This document shows positions 17,679-26,233 of a DNA stretch of 64,000 nt, piece by piece. Positions within the stretch are counted from its first letter, which is position 1; every line of letters starts with the position of its first letter. The translations under genes and the position numbers were made by a program. This DNA comes from Paludibacter sp. (GTDB taxonomy: Bacteria; Bacteroidota; Bacteroidia; Bacteroidales; Paludibacteraceae): NCBI GenBank assembly GCA_028710415.1, contig JAQTUE010000001.1, positions 186,001 through 250,000 on the forward strand, given 5' to 3'. Under the pieces are notes generated by a model. That model was not told the DNA's origin, searched no databases, and saw only the letters and a program-made list of their open reading frames with translations.

Positions 17679-18104
17679 AATACAGATTACCACAGATTAA
17701 AGAACAGATTTACACAGATTTAAGAACAGATTTCCACAGATTAAATATCAGCGTAATCAGCGTAATCAGTGATTAATATTTTTCTCTATGCTGGTATATA
17801 CTGTGTAAATCCTTTTCTTCTACTTAAAAGCCTAAATAATAATTGTCCACAGATTACACAGATTACCACAGATTAATTATCAGTGTAAATCAGTGTAATC
17901 TGTGGACAATAGTTTTAATTTTTCGATATAATCTGCGGACAATTATATTATTTATCTACTCTGATCCGAGGAAACCCCAATCTTCCAACCCCCGAAATCT
18001 GTGTAAATCCTTTCCTTTTATCTGTGTAAATCTGGTATTTGATCTGTGTAAATCAATTATATTATCTGTGTAAATCTGTATTTTTATCTGTGAAAATCTG
18101 TTAT
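17661..18104. repeat. Mirror-symmetric cacagatt repeat array
   Basis: About 440 bp of degenerate words (cacagatt, cagatttacacag, attaccacagatt, cagcgtaatcag). The left part is in one orientation from the end of menE; the right part, from about 17985, is in the opposite orientation up to the stop of the convergent gene at 18107. At the turning point is a perfect 18-bp inverted repeat (17842-17859, attgtccacagattacac; 17893-17910). No gene: an open frame at 17843-18073 is only repeat translation. Confidence 0.85.
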
Positions 18105-18106
18105 CC

Positions 18107-18997
18107 TTATTTAGAGGAAGACAATTTAAAATCAATACTGAAGCTTCTGCGTTCCAACATAAAGTTTCCTCTTTCCTGCATTTCCATAAGCTGGTTTTGA
18201 GCATCCTGTCCGGGCATTTCACCCATTTCGCTGCCTCCGATTCCTCCACCTTCCATGTCCCTGCCACCCATGCTGCCGCCCATTCCTCTGCCACCGCTGT
18301 GCATGCCACCCGGCATGTTTTTATTTCCCTTACGGCCGGTCATTTTCTTGATGTCGTTCTGCGACAGGTCATTGATGCTTACCTGAAGCTGGATAGGCGT
18401 GCTGCTCACATTCTCCATGGTGTACCCATTTCCGAAAATCTCCCTCAGTGGTATGCGTATTTCGTAAGTTGCCAGTTCCCGGCTGGTCTTGCTGCGTGCA
18501 AAATTAATACTCTTATCATCACTGTTTTCCGAAGTTATTTTGCCTTTTGCAAATTGAAAACCATCCAACAGAGCTGTGTCCTTTGGGATAGTCCGGTCTA
18601 CTGATTCCGTTTTGTAATTCAGTTTATCCGTTTTTCCATCCTGGGCAACTATCATAGGTGGCATTTCACCTTTTTTCAATGCCTTGAAATTGATACCTAC
18701 CTTGATTGGGGGAGATGTTTTTACCTTCAATTTCACATAGAATCCTGCAGCCAGCATTTGGGTTTGTGTCATCCGTTCTGCTGCCCTTAAAATGATGTAC
18801 AGATTCTGGTCATCGTTGCGGAATTCATACTTCATGTTCGAATCCACATTAAAAAAACGGGGTAATGTTCCCCAGTCCGAACCGTCACCATCAATAACGA
18901 TCGGTTGAGCCTGCCATTTCGAAGTACTTACCTGTGCCACTGCACCTGAACAAATGCATAAAGCTGCAAGTAACAGGGTCTGAAAAATTCGTTTCAT
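18107..18997 (-). CDS. Secreted CBM9/DOMON-like protein, Gly/Met-rich tail
   Basis: A 296-residue exported protein. Signal peptide MKRIFQTLLLAALCICSGAVAQ; then WQAQPIVIDGDGSDWGTLPRF, MKYEFRNDDQNLYIILRA, the typical opening of carbohydrate-binding family 9-like/DOMON sandwich domains (IDG.. DW, then a strand with N-D-x-x-LY). ATYEIRIPLREIF closes the domain near residue 185. After it is a low-complexity stretch of about 55 residues very rich in Gly and Met (GGMHSGGRGMGGSMGG), possibly flexible or metal-binding. A ligand cannot be named; members bind haem, sugars or act in electron transfer. It is a single gene convergent with menE. Confidence 0.75.
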   Translation of the reverse strand: MKRIFQTLLLAALCICSGAVAQVSTSKWQAQPIVIDGDGSDWGTLPRFFNVDSNMKYEFRNDDQNLYIILRAAERMTQTQMLAAGFYVKLKVKTSPPIKVGINFKALKKGEMPPMIVAQDGKTDKLNYKTESVDRTIPKDTALLDGFQFAKGKITSENSDDKSINFARSKTSRELATYEIRIPLREIFGNGYTMENVSSTPIQLQVSINDLSQNDIKKMTGRKGNKNMPGGMHSGGRGMGGSMGGRDMEGGGIGGSEMGEMPGQDAQNQLMEMQERGNFMLERRSFSIDFKLSSSK

Positions 18998-19106
18998 GTG
19001 ATGAATTTATAAATTAGTGAATATATTTCTTTTGAATTTATGTTTTTGAAATCCTTACAATTTGTTTTTAAGTCATGCTCCGCTTAATTCCTGAATGGCT
19101 TATTGT

Positions 19107-19240
19107 CCAATACTCTATGCTCAACGCTCAACGCTTGATGCTCAACTTTCCCAATACTCTATGCTCAAAGCTCAACGCTTGATGCTCAACTTTCCCAATA
19201 CTCTATGCTTAATTCTCAACGCTTGATGCTCAACGCTCAT
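19107..19240 (-). repeat. Three 44-bp tandem repeats into the photolyase 3' end
   Basis: Three copies of a 44-bp unit begin ccaatactctatgctcaa at 19107, 19151 and 19195; inside each unit the shorter word gctcaacgctt is itself repeated. The last copy runs through the stop codon (19230-19232) and the final Asn-Glu-Arg codons of the leftward photolyase gene. Confidence 0.85.
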
Positions 19241-20546
19241 TGATCCCTGCCTTGTATGTTTCCAGCGCCCGTTGCCTTGCAAAAGTATGTTCCACAACAG
19301 GTTGAGGGTATTCAAATGTATCCAGTTCCTTAACCCAGCGGCGTATGTATTTCAGCTCCGGGTCAAAGCGTTTTGCCTGTTCCATGGGGTTGAATATCCT
19401 GAAATAAGGGGCAGCATCACATCCGCATCCTGCAGCCCATTGCCAGTTCCCGTTATTGGCCGCTAAGTCGTAATCCATTAACTTGCCTGCAAAATAGGCT
19501 TCTCCCCATCGCCAGTCAATCAGTAGATGCTTGGTCAGAAAGCTGGCTGTCACCATTCGTACCCGGTTGTGCATCCAGCCTGTTTCGTTCAGTTGCCGCA
19601 TGCCAGCATCGACCATTGGGTAGCCCGTTTTACCTTCACACCAGCGTTCAAAATCCTGTTCATTGTTTCGCCAGGCAATATTCTCATAGTGTTTCCTGAA
19701 CGAATGTTTTTCCACTCCCGGGAAATGGAACAGGATACTCATGAAAAACTCCCTCCAGATCAATTCATTCAGCCAGGTTTCGTTCAATTCAGTTGCCAAA
19801 GATACTAATTTTCGGATACTCACGGTGCCAAACCGGATATGAACACTTAACCGGGTACTTCCATCAAGTGCCGGAAAGTCGCGGGTCTTGTCGTAGTTAC
19901 TGATCACATTTTTATCCAACGCAGGAGGTGAATAAGTAAATCCTGTGGTGTGATAACCCAGTTCTTCCAGTTCAGTGATTTTCTGTTTGTCAATGTGTAT
20001 CAGCTGATCCAGTGATTTTTCGGAAGGGTAGGGGCTGTAGCTTTCGGTGGTTAGTTTTTGTTTCCAGATCCTTGAAAAGGGCGTAAAAACAGTGTAGGGT
20101 TCCCCGTTGCTTTTCTTTATTTCGTCTGCTTCAAAAATTACCTGGTCCTTGAATGACTTAAATTCAATCTGTTTCTTCTCCAATAAATTCCGGATTGCCT
20201 GGTCACGCTCCAGGGCATAAGGCTCGTAATCCCGGTTGCAATACACGGCTTTTACATCCAGGTCAATGACCAGTTGTTTGAAAATATCAAGTGGTTTCCC
20301 TGTTCTTACTATCAGTGAACTTCCCAATGCTTCCAGTTGCCTATTGAGTGCAGTCAAGGCCTGATGAATAAAATCGACCCTTCTGTCCGATTTGTCATCC
20401 AGTTGTGACAGGATATTTGTATCGAAAATAAAAAGAGGAAGCACCTTGCAACCCGATTGTAGGGCATGATACAATCCTGCGTTATCCTCAAGCCGAAGAT
20501 CCCTTCGAAACCAAAAAACTACAACCGCTGAATTTATTTTCATCAT
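19230..20546 (-). CDS. phrB: Deoxyribodipyrimidine photolyase
   Basis: A 438-residue cryptochrome/photolyase-family protein. N-terminal antenna domain starts VVFWFRRDLRLEDNAGLYHAL, and the FAD domain has RLSVHIRFGTVSIRKL, ELIWREFFMSILFHFP, WCEGKTGYPMVDAGMRQLNETGWMHNR (cut here in the usual order), TKHLLIDWRWGEAYF and DYDLAANNGNWQWAAGCGCDAAPYFRIFNP. The Trp-rich motifs for electron transfer and the N-x-x-W-x-W region point to a class I CPD photolyase using light to split pyrimidine dimers. Start is one of two adjacent ATGs (MMKINS). It is divergent from ogt, making a small DNA repair pair. Confidence 0.93.
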   Translation of the reverse strand: MMKINSAVVVFWFRRDLRLEDNAGLYHALQSGCKVLPLFIFDTNILSQLDDKSDRRVDFIHQALTALNRQLEALGSSLIVRTGKPLDIFKQLVIDLDVKAVYCNRDYEPYALERDQAIRNLLEKKQIEFKSFKDQVIFEADEIKKSNGEPYTVFTPFSRIWKQKLTTESYSPYPSEKSLDQLIHIDKQKITELEELGYHTTGFTYSPPALDKNVISNYDKTRDFPALDGSTRLSVHIRFGTVSIRKLVSLATELNETWLNELIWREFFMSILFHFPGVEKHSFRKHYENIAWRNNEQDFERWCEGKTGYPMVDAGMRQLNETGWMHNRVRMVTASFLTKHLLIDWRWGEAYFAGKLMDYDLAANNGNWQWAAGCGCDAAPYFRIFNPMEQAKRFDPELKYIRRWVKELDTFEYPQPVVEHTFARQRALETYKAGINER

Positions 20547-20554
20547 AGGGTGAA

Positions 20555-20589
20555 CAAAGTTAGGATATTATGCGTAATTTTGTCACAAA
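20555..20589. promoter_or_regulatory. Back-to-back promoters for phrB and ogt
   Basis: Minus-strand TAACTTTG (20555-20562) is a -7 box for the photolyase gene, leaving an almost leaderless message. Plus-strand TAATTTTG (20575-20582) fits a -7 box for ogt. The two overlap closely enough that simultaneous use is unlikely. Confidence 0.5.
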
Positions 20590-20690
20590 TGTAGTGGAGT
20601 TTTCGATACCATTTAACATCGGTGGCAGTTTTTACGGAAAATTATCCAAAACATGCCTGCTTTTATTTTTCTATACCAAATTCAACCCTT

Positions 20691-21188
20691 ATGAGACAAT
20701 TACCTCCCCATTCAAATCCTTCGTATGGCTTCTCTGCCACGCCCTTTGGTGAATGTTGCATTGCTTTCTCTAACGATGGTATTTGCGCTTTGACCTTTCC
20801 CGAAACCCGTGAAAGCGCCTATTCCGACCTGGATAACCGTTTTCCTGATGTCGATTTCAAACTCAATGAAGACAAGGCGGACCGCCTGGTACGCCAGATC
20901 TTTGAAAAAGGGTCCAAGCCCGTATTAAACCTGATCGGTACTGATTTCCAGCTTTCCATTTGGGATGCCCTGAAACAGGTTCCTGCCGGAAAAACAACTA
21001 CCTATGCCCAGATTGCCGAGCAGATCGGACGCCCAAAAGCAGTACGTGCCGTTGGAACTGCCATTGGTGCCAATCCAATCGCCTACCTCATCCCCTGCCA
21101 CCGCGTGATCCGCACCGACGGCACCCTGGGTGGTTTCCGCTGGGGACTGGAATGCAAAATGAAGATGCTGGAATACGAAAAGAAGTAA
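20691..21188 (+). CDS. ogt: Methylated-DNA-cysteine S-methyltransferase
   Basis: A 165-residue suicide repair enzyme that transfers the O6-alkyl group of guanine to its own cysteine. The active site IPCHRVI (Cys136) lies in AYLIPCHRVIRTDGTLGGF, preceded by the helix-turn-helix region TTTYAQIAEQIGRPKAVRAVG with the arginine finger, and followed by WGLECKMKMLEYEK. The N-terminal half is the short ribonuclease-H-like domain, as in Ogt/AdaB. The frame extends upstream to a GTG at 20622, closer to the predicted promoter, so a start 23 codons earlier cannot be excluded; ATG at 20691 matches the usual family length. Confidence 0.92.
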   Translation: MRQLPPHSNPSYGFSATPFGECCIAFSNDGICALTFPETRESAYSDLDNRFPDVDFKLNEDKADRLVRQIFEKGSKPVLNLIGTDFQLSIWDALKQVPAGKTTTYAQIAEQIGRPKAVRAVGTAIGANPIAYLIPCHRVIRTDGTLGGFRWGLECKMKMLEYEKK

Positions 21189-21564
21189 ACTTACGTTCAT
21201 AGTACTATGAACGAATCCTGTCAGTCACAATAACCCCGGTTTTAATTTTTAACTGTTTTAAGTTATTCATTCCATTCAGGATGAAACACTCCTTTTATGC
21301 TTCTTTCTCTTTCCTGAATAATTATACAGCAACCCGGAGAACCCCTCAGGCTTTCCAATATTGCTTCTAAGTACTTGCTTTTCCATTTAAGAATCTAATT
21401 TTTTTATATTTGTCTATCCTAATAAATGGCGTACATTCCCGAAATGCATGTGATTTAACTATCCGGTGTTTAATATATTCTCACTGAATTTCATTCTTTC
21501 CTTATTCTCTAAAGCCCGAATACGCTACGATTTTTGTTTTTTTTATTCGTGATCTATTCTTCAT

Positions 21565-21660
21565 GATGTCTTCACGATGTTTTAGTTATCCCTTAGATGT
21601 CTCTTAGATATCCCATAGATATCCCATATCATTAATGGTATAGGATATCTAAGGGATATC
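21565..21660 (-). repeat. Dispersed atctaag repeat, copy A
   Basis: On the minus strand it reads attaatgatatgggatatc, then atctaag units, then gataactaaaacatcgtgaa. Copy B at 50470-50565 has the same order of blocks with one extra 11-bp unit (atacatctaag). The plus strand also folds on itself (ggatatctaagggatatcc). Confidence 0.8.
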
Positions 21661-21954
21661 CATGATAAAATTAAGAAAAAGACCAGTTATTGAAGAAATA
21701 GGATGAAAATATGAAGGTTACATTATTTCAAAATAATTTGAAAAGAAAGAATGAATAGTGAATGAATATGCGTATTAATATGTGGTATATTCTGTTTTAT
21801 CCAACAAAAAACAGAAAATCCCAGCTAACGCATAGCAATGACTGACGTGATGATGTTATTTTACTAATCGCAGGTGTTAATCGTTATCTTTATGAAGTAA
21901 AACTAGTTAGTGATAATTTCCATATATTATATATAGTTAATAGACTAATTGTAT

Positions 21955-21962
21955 TATCTTTG
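21955..21962 (+). promoter_or_regulatory. -7 box of the Septu-like operon
   Basis: TATCTTTG, 32 nt upstream of the ATG at 21995. No clear -33 box at standard spacing. Confidence 0.6.
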
Positions 21963-21994
21963 AACCTTATTTATTAAATAATTAGAACAATAAA

Positions 21995-23851
21995 ATGAAA
22001 ATCAAATCTATTAAAATTGAAAATTACAGAGGCATTAAGGATATTTCAATTGAATTAATGGATAATCTCAATGTTTTTGTAGGTATTAATGGTTCTGGAA
22101 AAACTACAATTCTTGACGCAATTTCTATTTCACTTTCATGGTTAGTGAATAGGATTCAGCGTCAAGGTGCAGCAGGAAAAAATATATTGGACGCTGATAT
22201 TAGAAATAATACTGCTTTTTCGGCAATAGAAATAAGTGTTAAAGAAAGAGAAGCAGAATATGACTGGAAACTTTATAAAGCAGCTAAAGGAACGAACGCA
22301 TTAGAAAAATCGGAATTGAATGAAGTTTCAGAATTAGCGTCTAAATATCAGGAATCATTAGTAAAAGAATCGCGATTACCAATAATAGCATATTACCCTG
22401 TGGCCAGAGTTGTTGATCGAACTATGCCTGAAATAAGAGGAAAAGAAAATCTTTATATTCTAGATGTTTACGATAATGCGTTGGGAGGAAAAATAAACTA
22501 TCAATCATTTTTTGAATGGTTTAGATTACAGGATGATATTGTGAATGAAGAAGCTGTGTCCCGTACAAAATGGATGCAACAAAATAAAGGTTGGATTCAA
22601 CGTCGGGTTAAAGGACTTCTTGATTTAATGAATGAGATAACAACCAATGGTGAAAATAAATTAGATAGAAATGAATATGCTTATTTAATAAGACGTTTTG
22701 AAAAAGATGAAATGATTTATGAAGAACCTCGTTTTCTTTTTCATGAATTATCAAACTTAATAGAAAGAGTGGGTATACATTCATCTGCTCATTTTAAATA
22801 TGAAAAGATATTCCACGAACTTGAGTATATGTTTCACAAAATGGAAATGTTTAGTCGTGAATATAGTGACGACTTAATTGATGAGGGTGGACGCTATGGA
22901 GAAGTCATTGATCGGATCATAAAAAATTTCAGAAATGGATTTCAAGAAAAAGAGATTGATAAAAATGTAATGCAGTTTACTTGGGAAGCATTCATATTGG
23001 CAAACATTCTTAGTCTTTGGTGGATGAGTGATAAAGCCAAGCGAGATATGGAAAGAGAACTTAGAAAATACTCGCTTGTTATTAAGCAAATCAATCAAAC
23101 TTTTGATCCACAAACAGATGAATTATCAACTACTCTCACCCAAATAATAAGAAGAGAAATTCAACAAAAAAAGAATGCGTTTAGTAGCGAAGGTCAAGAG
23201 CTAAAAGCTGTAATTAAGGCAATTGAACAATTTGTGCCTGAATATTCATCACTTCGAGTAACAAGAGTTCCTCGACCCATCATGTTGATTAATAAAAATG
23301 GTGAGACATTTAATATTGATCAACTCTCTGATGGCGAAAAAAATTTAATTACTCTTGTTGGGGATATCGCACGTAGATTGGCAATTGCAAATCCTACTAG
23401 CAATCATCCATTACATGGAGAAGGTATTATACTTATTGATGAAATCGATTTACATTTACATCCAAGCTGGCAAAGGTTAATCATCTCACAACTTACTAAA
23501 GTTTTTCCAAATTGTCAGTTCATTATAACTACTCATTCTCCACAAGTTATTAGCCAGGTTCAATCTGAAAGTTTATTTCTGCTTAAAAATAAGAATAATG
23601 AATTGTCTTATTCAAAGGCTTTGGAATCTTATGGAATGAATACAGATAGAATTCTTGAGGATTTATTAGATGTTGATGCAAGACCTAGCAAAGAGAAAAA
23701 AGAACTTCACAAGATATTTCAATTAATTCAAGAGAATAAAATTGAAGAAGCAAAATCTAAAATCATTACGTTGAAAAATTTAATTGGAGAAGATCCAGAG
23801 TTGGTAAAAGCAAGTGTACTAATAAAGCGTAAAGAAATTATTGGAAAATGA
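21995..23851 (+). CDS. Septu-like defence ATPase (PtuA type)
   Basis: A 618-residue SMC/RecF-like AAA ATPase. MKIKSIKIENYRGIKD is the usual first strand; Walker A GINGSGKT is at residues 30-37; the ABC-type signature LSDGEKN near 444; Walker B IILIDEIDLHLHPSWQ near 477; and the H-loop ITTHSP near 512. The long middle part (about 90-430) is helical and rich in charged residues, fitting the coiled-coil insert. The next gene, overlapping by ATGA, encodes an HNH nuclease of the PtuB/TIGR02646 type, so the pair is best read as a Septu anti-phage system. Base composition is clearly AT-richer than the flanks, as expected for acquired DNA. Other OLD-like ATPases share the fold; the partner makes the call. 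Confidence 0.8.
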   Translation: MKIKSIKIENYRGIKDISIELMDNLNVFVGINGSGKTTILDAISISLSWLVNRIQRQGAAGKNILDADIRNNTAFSAIEISVKEREAEYDWKLYKAAKGTNALEKSELNEVSELASKYQESLVKESRLPIIAYYPVARVVDRTMPEIRGKENLYILDVYDNALGGKINYQSFFEWFRLQDDIVNEEAVSRTKWMQQNKGWIQRRVKGLLDLMNEITTNGENKLDRNEYAYLIRRFEKDEMIYEEPRFLFHELSNLIERVGIHSSAHFKYEKIFHELEYMFHKMEMFSREYSDDLIDEGGRYGEVIDRIIKNFRNGFQEKEIDKNVMQFTWEAFILANILSLWWMSDKAKRDMERELRKYSLVIKQINQTFDPQTDELSTTLTQIIRREIQQKKNAFSSEGQELKAVIKAIEQFVPEYSSLRVTRVPRPIMLINKNGETFNIDQLSDGEKNLITLVGDIARRLAIANPTSNHPLHGEGIILIDEIDLHLHPSWQRLIISQLTKVFPNCQFIITTHSPQVISQVQSESLFLLKNKNNELSYSKALESYGMNTDRILEDLLDVDARPSKEKKELHKIFQLIQENKIEEAKSKIITLKNLIGEDPELVKASVLIKRKEIIGK

Positions 23852-24477
23852 AGTATATCATTAAGAGTGAAGAGCCAATTGAATTTACAGAATGGAAGAA
23901 TCAGGCAAATGCTGAATGGACTCCAAGTTATGATAAACTTTCGGGAAATATAAAAAATGCAGTTTATGAAGCATTAAAGAAAGAGCAAGGATTTATTTGC
24001 TGCTATTGTGAAAGGGAATTAATGGAGGATGATTATCATATTGAACATCTGAATCCACAGGAAAAAGGAATTGTTGATCCATTAGAATATTCAAATATGT
24101 TATGCTCTTGCCAAAGGCAACTTAAAAAAGGAGAGCCTCGTCATTGCGGGAATAGCAAAGGTAAATGGTTCAAAGAAGAAAGTTTTATTTCGCCTTTAAG
24201 TCCCGAATGCGAAAGGAAATTTAAATACACTTTCGATGGGCATGTTGAATCAGCAAATGAAATGGATTATGCAGCAAGTATTACCATTGACAAACTAAGG
24301 TTGGGGATTGATAAACTAAACAAAATGAGAGAAAAAGCAATTGAACCATTTATTGATTATGTTTTATCAGATCAAGAATTAATTGATTTTGTGAGTGGAT
24401 ATTTAATTGAAAAGGTGGATAATGATGGAAAGTATAACCCTTTTTATACAACAATTAAGTATTTGTTTGTTGGCTAA
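23848..24477 (+). CDS. HNH endonuclease, Septu/retron effector type (PtuB)
   Basis: A 209-residue protein with an HNH/McrA-like site: CCYCERELMEDDYHIEHLNP at residues 51-70 gives the zinc-binding Cys pair and the His-x-x-His catalytic part, followed by SNMLCSCQRQ and HCGNSKGKW, which supply the Asn and the second Cys pair. This matches the TIGR02646 family, named for retron Ec78 and Septu effectors (PtuB). It begins four bases before the end of the ATPase gene, so the two are translationally coupled and probably form one complex that cuts nucleic acid on phage attack. No reverse transcriptase is nearby, so a stand-alone Septu is favoured over a retron. Confidence 0.82.
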   Translation: MKYIIKSEEPIEFTEWKNQANAEWTPSYDKLSGNIKNAVYEALKKEQGFICCYCERELMEDDYHIEHLNPQEKGIVDPLEYSNMLCSCQRQLKKGEPRHCGNSKGKWFKEESFISPLSPECERKFKYTFDGHVESANEMDYAASITIDKLRLGIDKLNKMREKAIEPFIDYVLSDQELIDFVSGYLIEKVDNDGKYNPFYTTIKYLFVG

Positions 24478-24540
24478 TTAAATTGCAACTTTTTTAATAA
24501 GAAAAATTATTTAAATAAGAAATTTAGAAACTAAAATTTT

Positions 24541-25038
24541 ATGGAAACCAATCAACAATCGACAAAAGAATTTTTTAAACTGGCTTCATTCATTCATCTT
24601 GGATTGATACTGGGTGTAGTTTTGTTTGGTATGATAGTCTACTTTTTTCTGGCTGACTTTCAACATGTCGATACAACTACCGAATTTCCAAAACTGCTGG
24701 TTTACCTGGTACCGGGATTGGTTGTTGTTGGAATTGTAGCCAGCAACATGATGTACCGGATCAGATTGAATGAGGTAAAAGAAAGAGGGGATTTGAAAAC
24801 GAAGATGCAAGGTTACCGGGAATCACTGATTATCCGCTATATGTTGCTCGAAGGGCCTGCTTTGTTTGCCCTGGTAGCTGTATTTAGAACCAACAATTCC
24901 AGTTTTATGGTATACGCAGGATTAATGGTGGTGTTGATGGCATTAAAAAGACCAACCCTGAAATCGGCTATTGCAGACCTGGACCTGGATCAACAGGAAA
25001 TCGCCCTGTTGGAAGATCCGGATGCCAGAGTGTTGTAG
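24541..25038 (+). CDS. Four-helix membrane protein, function unknown
   Basis: A 165-residue protein with four predicted membrane segments: LGLILGVVLFGMIVYFFLA (about 26-45), LVYLVPGLVVVGIVAS, MLLEGPALFALVAVF and FMVYAGLMVVLMAL. The C-terminal tail LDLDQQEIALLEDPDARVL is acidic and cytoplasmic or periplasmic. I know this as a recurrent uncharacterised Bacteroidota membrane protein but no function. It lies 63 bp after the HNH gene, has normal base composition for the region and precedes the SPFH gene, so it probably belongs to the host background rather than to the defence pair. Confidence 0.7.
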   Translation: METNQQSTKEFFKLASFIHLGLILGVVLFGMIVYFFLADFQHVDTTTEFPKLLVYLVPGLVVVGIVASNMMYRIRLNEVKERGDLKTKMQGYRESLIIRYMLLEGPALFALVAVFRTNNSSFMVYAGLMVVLMALKRPTLKSAIADLDLDQQEIALLEDPDARVL

Positions 25039-25125
25039 AAATGTTAGTCCGTATATGAAATTACAATTCAATTTAGTATAAGTTTTCTTAGTATTAACCA
25101 AATTAATCATTAAACAAAACATCAC

Positions 25126-26055
25126 ATGGAATCAGTTCCTTTTATTGTTATTGGAGTTCTTGCTCTGATAGTTATTGCCTCCGGTTTTGTGACCGTGAAT
25201 CAGGGCAATGTGGCAGTTATTACCGTATTCGGGAAGTACCGGCGGATTATGGCACCGGGTCTTAACTTTAAGATCCCGTTAATCGAGATGGTGTACAAAC
25301 GCATCAGCATTCAGAACCGTTCGGCGGAATTGGAATTTCAGGCTGTATCGCAGGATCAGGCCAATGTGTATTTTAAGGCCATGTTGCTGTACGCGGTCTT
25401 TAACCAGACGGACGAAACGATTAAAAACGTAGCCTTTAAATTTGTGGACGAACGCAGCTTTATGCAGGCTTTGATCCGCACCATCGAAGGTACAATCCGT
25501 AGTTTTGTGGCCACCAAGAAGCAAGCTGAGATCCTTGGACTTCGTACCGAGATTATCCAGGAAGTGAAGAAACACCTGGATGATACGTTGGAGCAATGGG
25601 GCTTCCACATGATTGACATCCAGTTGAACGACATCACGTTTGATGATGAAATCATTAAGTCGATGTCACGCGTGGTGGCATCGAATAACCTGAAGGCAGC
25701 TGCTGAAAATGAAGGACAGGCCTTGTTAATAACCCGTACCAAAGCGGCAGAGGCAGAAGGAAATGCTATTAAAATATCGGCCCTGGCAGAGAAAGAAGCT
25801 GCACAGCAACGTGGACAGGGGATCGCATTGTTCCGCGAGGAAGTGGCCAAAGGGATGGCAATGGCAGCAAAAGAAATGACCGAAGCGGATTTGGATGCCT
25901 CCTTCCTGCTGTTCAGTATGTGGACTGAAACCATCAAACATTTTGGCGAAACAGGCAAAGGGAATATGATCTTCCTGGATGGATCGACCGACGGCATGCA
26001 AAAAACCGTGAACCAAATGATGGGGCTGATGAAAATGAACGAAAAGGCAAAATAA
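25126..26055 (+). CDS. SPFH/Band 7 membrane protein
   Basis: A 309-residue stomatin-like protein: one N-terminal membrane segment (FIVIGVLALIVIASGFVTV) followed by a complete SPFH domain from VNQGNVAVITVFGKYRRIMAPGLNFKIP to QLNDITFDDEI, then an Ala/Glu-rich coiled coil (AAAENEGQALLITRTKAAEAEGNAIKI). Such proteins scaffold membrane microdomains and often regulate membrane proteases; no NfeD or protease partner is next to it here. An intrinsic terminator follows about 20 nt after the stop. Confidence 0.9.
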   Translation: MESVPFIVIGVLALIVIASGFVTVNQGNVAVITVFGKYRRIMAPGLNFKIPLIEMVYKRISIQNRSAELEFQAVSQDQANVYFKAMLLYAVFNQTDETIKNVAFKFVDERSFMQALIRTIEGTIRSFVATKKQAEILGLRTEIIQEVKKHLDDTLEQWGFHMIDIQLNDITFDDEIIKSMSRVVASNNLKAAAENEGQALLITRTKAAEAEGNAIKISALAEKEAAQQRGQGIALFREEVAKGMAMAAKEMTEADLDASFLLFSMWTETIKHFGETGKGNMIFLDGSTDGMQKTVNQMMGLMKMNEKAK

Positions 26056-26073
26056 CGCCAGCAATTTTAAAAT

Positions 26074-26112
26074 AAACCACTCTTGGAATGAACAATCCGG
26101 GAGTGGTTTTTG
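26074..26112 (+). terminator. Intrinsic terminator after the SPFH gene
   Basis: Arms aaaccactc (26074-26082) and gagtggttt (26101-26109) with an 18-nt loop, then a T-run. Confidence 0.7.
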
Positions 26113-26233
26113 TAATACAGGGTATTAAAATACTAAGTTGTTGATTCACTAAACTTAGATACCCTCCCTTCAATTTTTGCACAATATATGAAATTTTATT
26201 TAAACACTATAAACTTATAAAACGATTTATAAA

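Larger units (their letters stand above)
21189..21994. other. 800-bp spacer before the defence genes
   Basis: No gene seen on either strand. It contains a dispersed repeat at 21565-21660 whose other copy lies at 50470-50565, and is AT-rich to the right, leading to the promoter of the ATPase/HNH pair. I looked for a reverse transcriptase or a retron-like inverted repeat because of the HNH partner and found none. Confidence 0.6.

Noticed and set aside
17843-18073. 76-codon frame in the cacagatt array
   Set aside because: Pure translation of repeats (TDYTDYH-type peptide), a known kind of spurious ORF.
21189-21994. Retron non-coding RNA upstream of the ATPase/HNH pair
   Set aside because: No reverse transcriptase gene in the neighbourhood and no msr/msd-like fold recognised.
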